Of a stretch of DNA of 6,763 nt, positions 5,060 to 6,763 are shown piece after piece; the first letter of the stretch is position 1; each line of letters starts with the position of its first letter. Under the pieces are notes generated by a model. The model saw only the letters and a program-made list of their open reading frames with translations, was not told the DNA's origin and did no database searches. Source of the DNA: an uncultured Asticcacaulis sp. (GTDB lineage: Bacteria; Pseudomonadota; Alphaproteobacteria; Caulobacterales; Caulobacteraceae); NCBI GenBank assembly GCA_946480525.1, contig CAMLLA010000232.1, forward strand, positions 1 to 6,763, in the 5' to 3' direction. The position numbers and the translations under genes are program-made.

Positions 5060-5722
5060 ATGCGTAAGTTCATTATGGTTTCCGCCCTGGCCGCCTTTGC
5101 CCTGGCTGGCTGTACGACCATCGAAGAAGAGAGCGGCATGAAGGTGTCGAGCCGCACCAAGACCGGGGCCCTGATCGGCGCCGGCGTGGGCGCGGCGATC
5201 GGAGCCGTATCCAACAAGAAGGGCGATCAGGCCCGCAAGAACGCCATGATCGGCGCCGGGATCGGTGCACTGGCCGGCGCGGGCGTCGGCAACTATATGG
5301 ACCGTCAGCAGCAGGAACTGCGCGATCAGCTGCGCGGCAGCGGCGTCTCGGTCCAGCGTGTCGGCGACACCATCGTGCTCAACATGCCGTCGGACGTCAC
5401 CTTCTCGACGGGCTCGGCCGATATCGACGCTAAATTCTTCCCGGTGCTGGATGAGGTCGCGCAAATCCTGAATCAATACCCGGCGACCTTTATCGACGTT
5501 GTCGGCCATGCCGACAGCCAGGGCGGCGACGATTTCAACCTCGACCTGTCGGAACGCCGCGCCAATTCGACGGCGGGCTACCTGGCCAACCGCAAGGTCA
5601 AGTCGGAACGCATCTACATCGCCGGCATGGGTGAGCGCGTGCCGGTCGCCAGCAACGACACAGCCGAGGGGCGGGCGAAAAACCGCCGCGTGGAAATCAC
5701 CCTGCGCCCGATGGTCGACTAA
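5060..5722 (+). CDS. OmpA-family outer-membrane lipoprotein with glycine zipper (YiaD-like)
   Basis: A 220-residue protein from ATG 5060 with AGAGGA 8 nt upstream. The lipoprotein signal ends in the lipobox LAGC (15-18), so C18 is the lipidated residue; Thr at the next position, not Asp, fits outer-membrane sorting. A glycine-zipper region (about 36-80) has two GAxxGAxxGA-like blocks. A short helical linker follows, then the OmpA C-terminal peptidoglycan-binding domain (about 105-218). D152 (in GHAD) and R167 (in NLDLSERRA) are 15 residues apart, the spacing of the Asp/Arg pair that holds diaminopimelate in characterised OmpA domains. The order of zipper then OmpA domain matches E. coli YiaD. 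It probably tethers the outer membrane to the cell wall. It appears monocistronic: own upstream region and a clear terminator after it. Confidence 0.93.
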   Translation: MRKFIMVSALAAFALAGCTTIEEESGMKVSSRTKTGALIGAGVGAAIGAVSNKKGDQARKNAMIGAGIGALAGAGVGNYMDRQQQELRDQLRGSGVSVQRVGDTIVLNMPSDVTFSTGSADIDAKFFPVLDEVAQILNQYPATFIDVVGHADSQGGDDFNLDLSERRANSTAGYLANRKVKSERIYIAGMGERVPVASNDTAEGRAKNRRVEITLRPMVD

Positions 5723-5747
5723 GCTCAATCGACGGTCCAGAACGATA

Positions 5748-5775
5748 ACAGCTCCGCGCTTGCGGGGCTGTTTTT
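5748..5775 (+). terminator. Intrinsic terminator of the OmpA-family gene
   Basis: ACAGCTCCGC (5748-5757), tetraloop GCTT, GCGGGGCTGT (5762-5771) form a 10-bp stem with one G-U pair, followed by a T-run (5771-5775). It begins 25 nt after the stop codon of the lipoprotein gene and separates it from pseB. Confidence 0.88.
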
Positions 5776-5798
5776 GTATGGGCAGAGGCGGTTTATCG

Positions 5799-6763
<965 letters not shown>

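Noticed and set aside
5021..5728. 235-codon minus-strand frame opposite the OmpA-family gene
   Set aside because: Antisense shadow of a lipoprotein gene with lipobox, glycine zipper and OmpA domain.

Overview
The window looks like chromosome from a GC-rich alphaproteobacterium, most likely Caulobacterales (Caulobacter/Asticcacaulis-like). This is inferred from the roughly 63% GC coding sequence, promoter-like sequences close to the Caulobacter housekeeping pattern (TTGnC then GCTAnAWC), a near-match to a CtrA box upstream of a flagellar-glycosylation-type gene, and the style of the membrane-bound LytTR regulator. No rRNA, tRNA, CRISPR, transposase or integrase was seen.

Left part (1-1335): a secreted or membrane-anchored alpha/beta hydrolase, cut by the window edge, reads leftwards. 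A four-TM LytTR-domain transcription regulator reads rightwards. Between them lie a candidate promoter and three 9-bp direct repeats spaced exactly 20 bp apart, a likely LytTR binding array.

Middle (1336-2699): an AT-rich segment of about 0.42 kb encodes one small two-TM protein of unknown function. It is bracketed by two identical 15-bp sequences that form the 3' ends of the LytTR gene and of the convergent 2-oxoglutarate/Fe(II) oxygenase gene. This is best explained as an insertion that duplicated a formerly shared 3'-end overlap.

Divergent intergenic region (2700-3053): no gene, but dense structure. It holds an operator-like inverted repeat over a candidate oxygenase promoter, two tandem copies of a structured repeat whose stems differ between copies but stay complementary, and a strong hairpin in the presumed leader of the next gene.

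Right part (3054-6763): a multi-TM trypsin-like serine protease with an unfamiliar C-terminal cysteine-containing domain, then an OmpA-family glycine-zipper lipoprotein ending in a clear intrinsic terminator, then the start of pseB (UDP-GlcNAc 4,6-dehydratase, the first step to pseudaminic acid), which runs off the right edge. The genes do not form one pathway. Several share a cell-envelope theme: hydrolase, LytTR membrane sensor, small membrane protein, protease, OmpA lipoprotein and surface-sugar synthesis.
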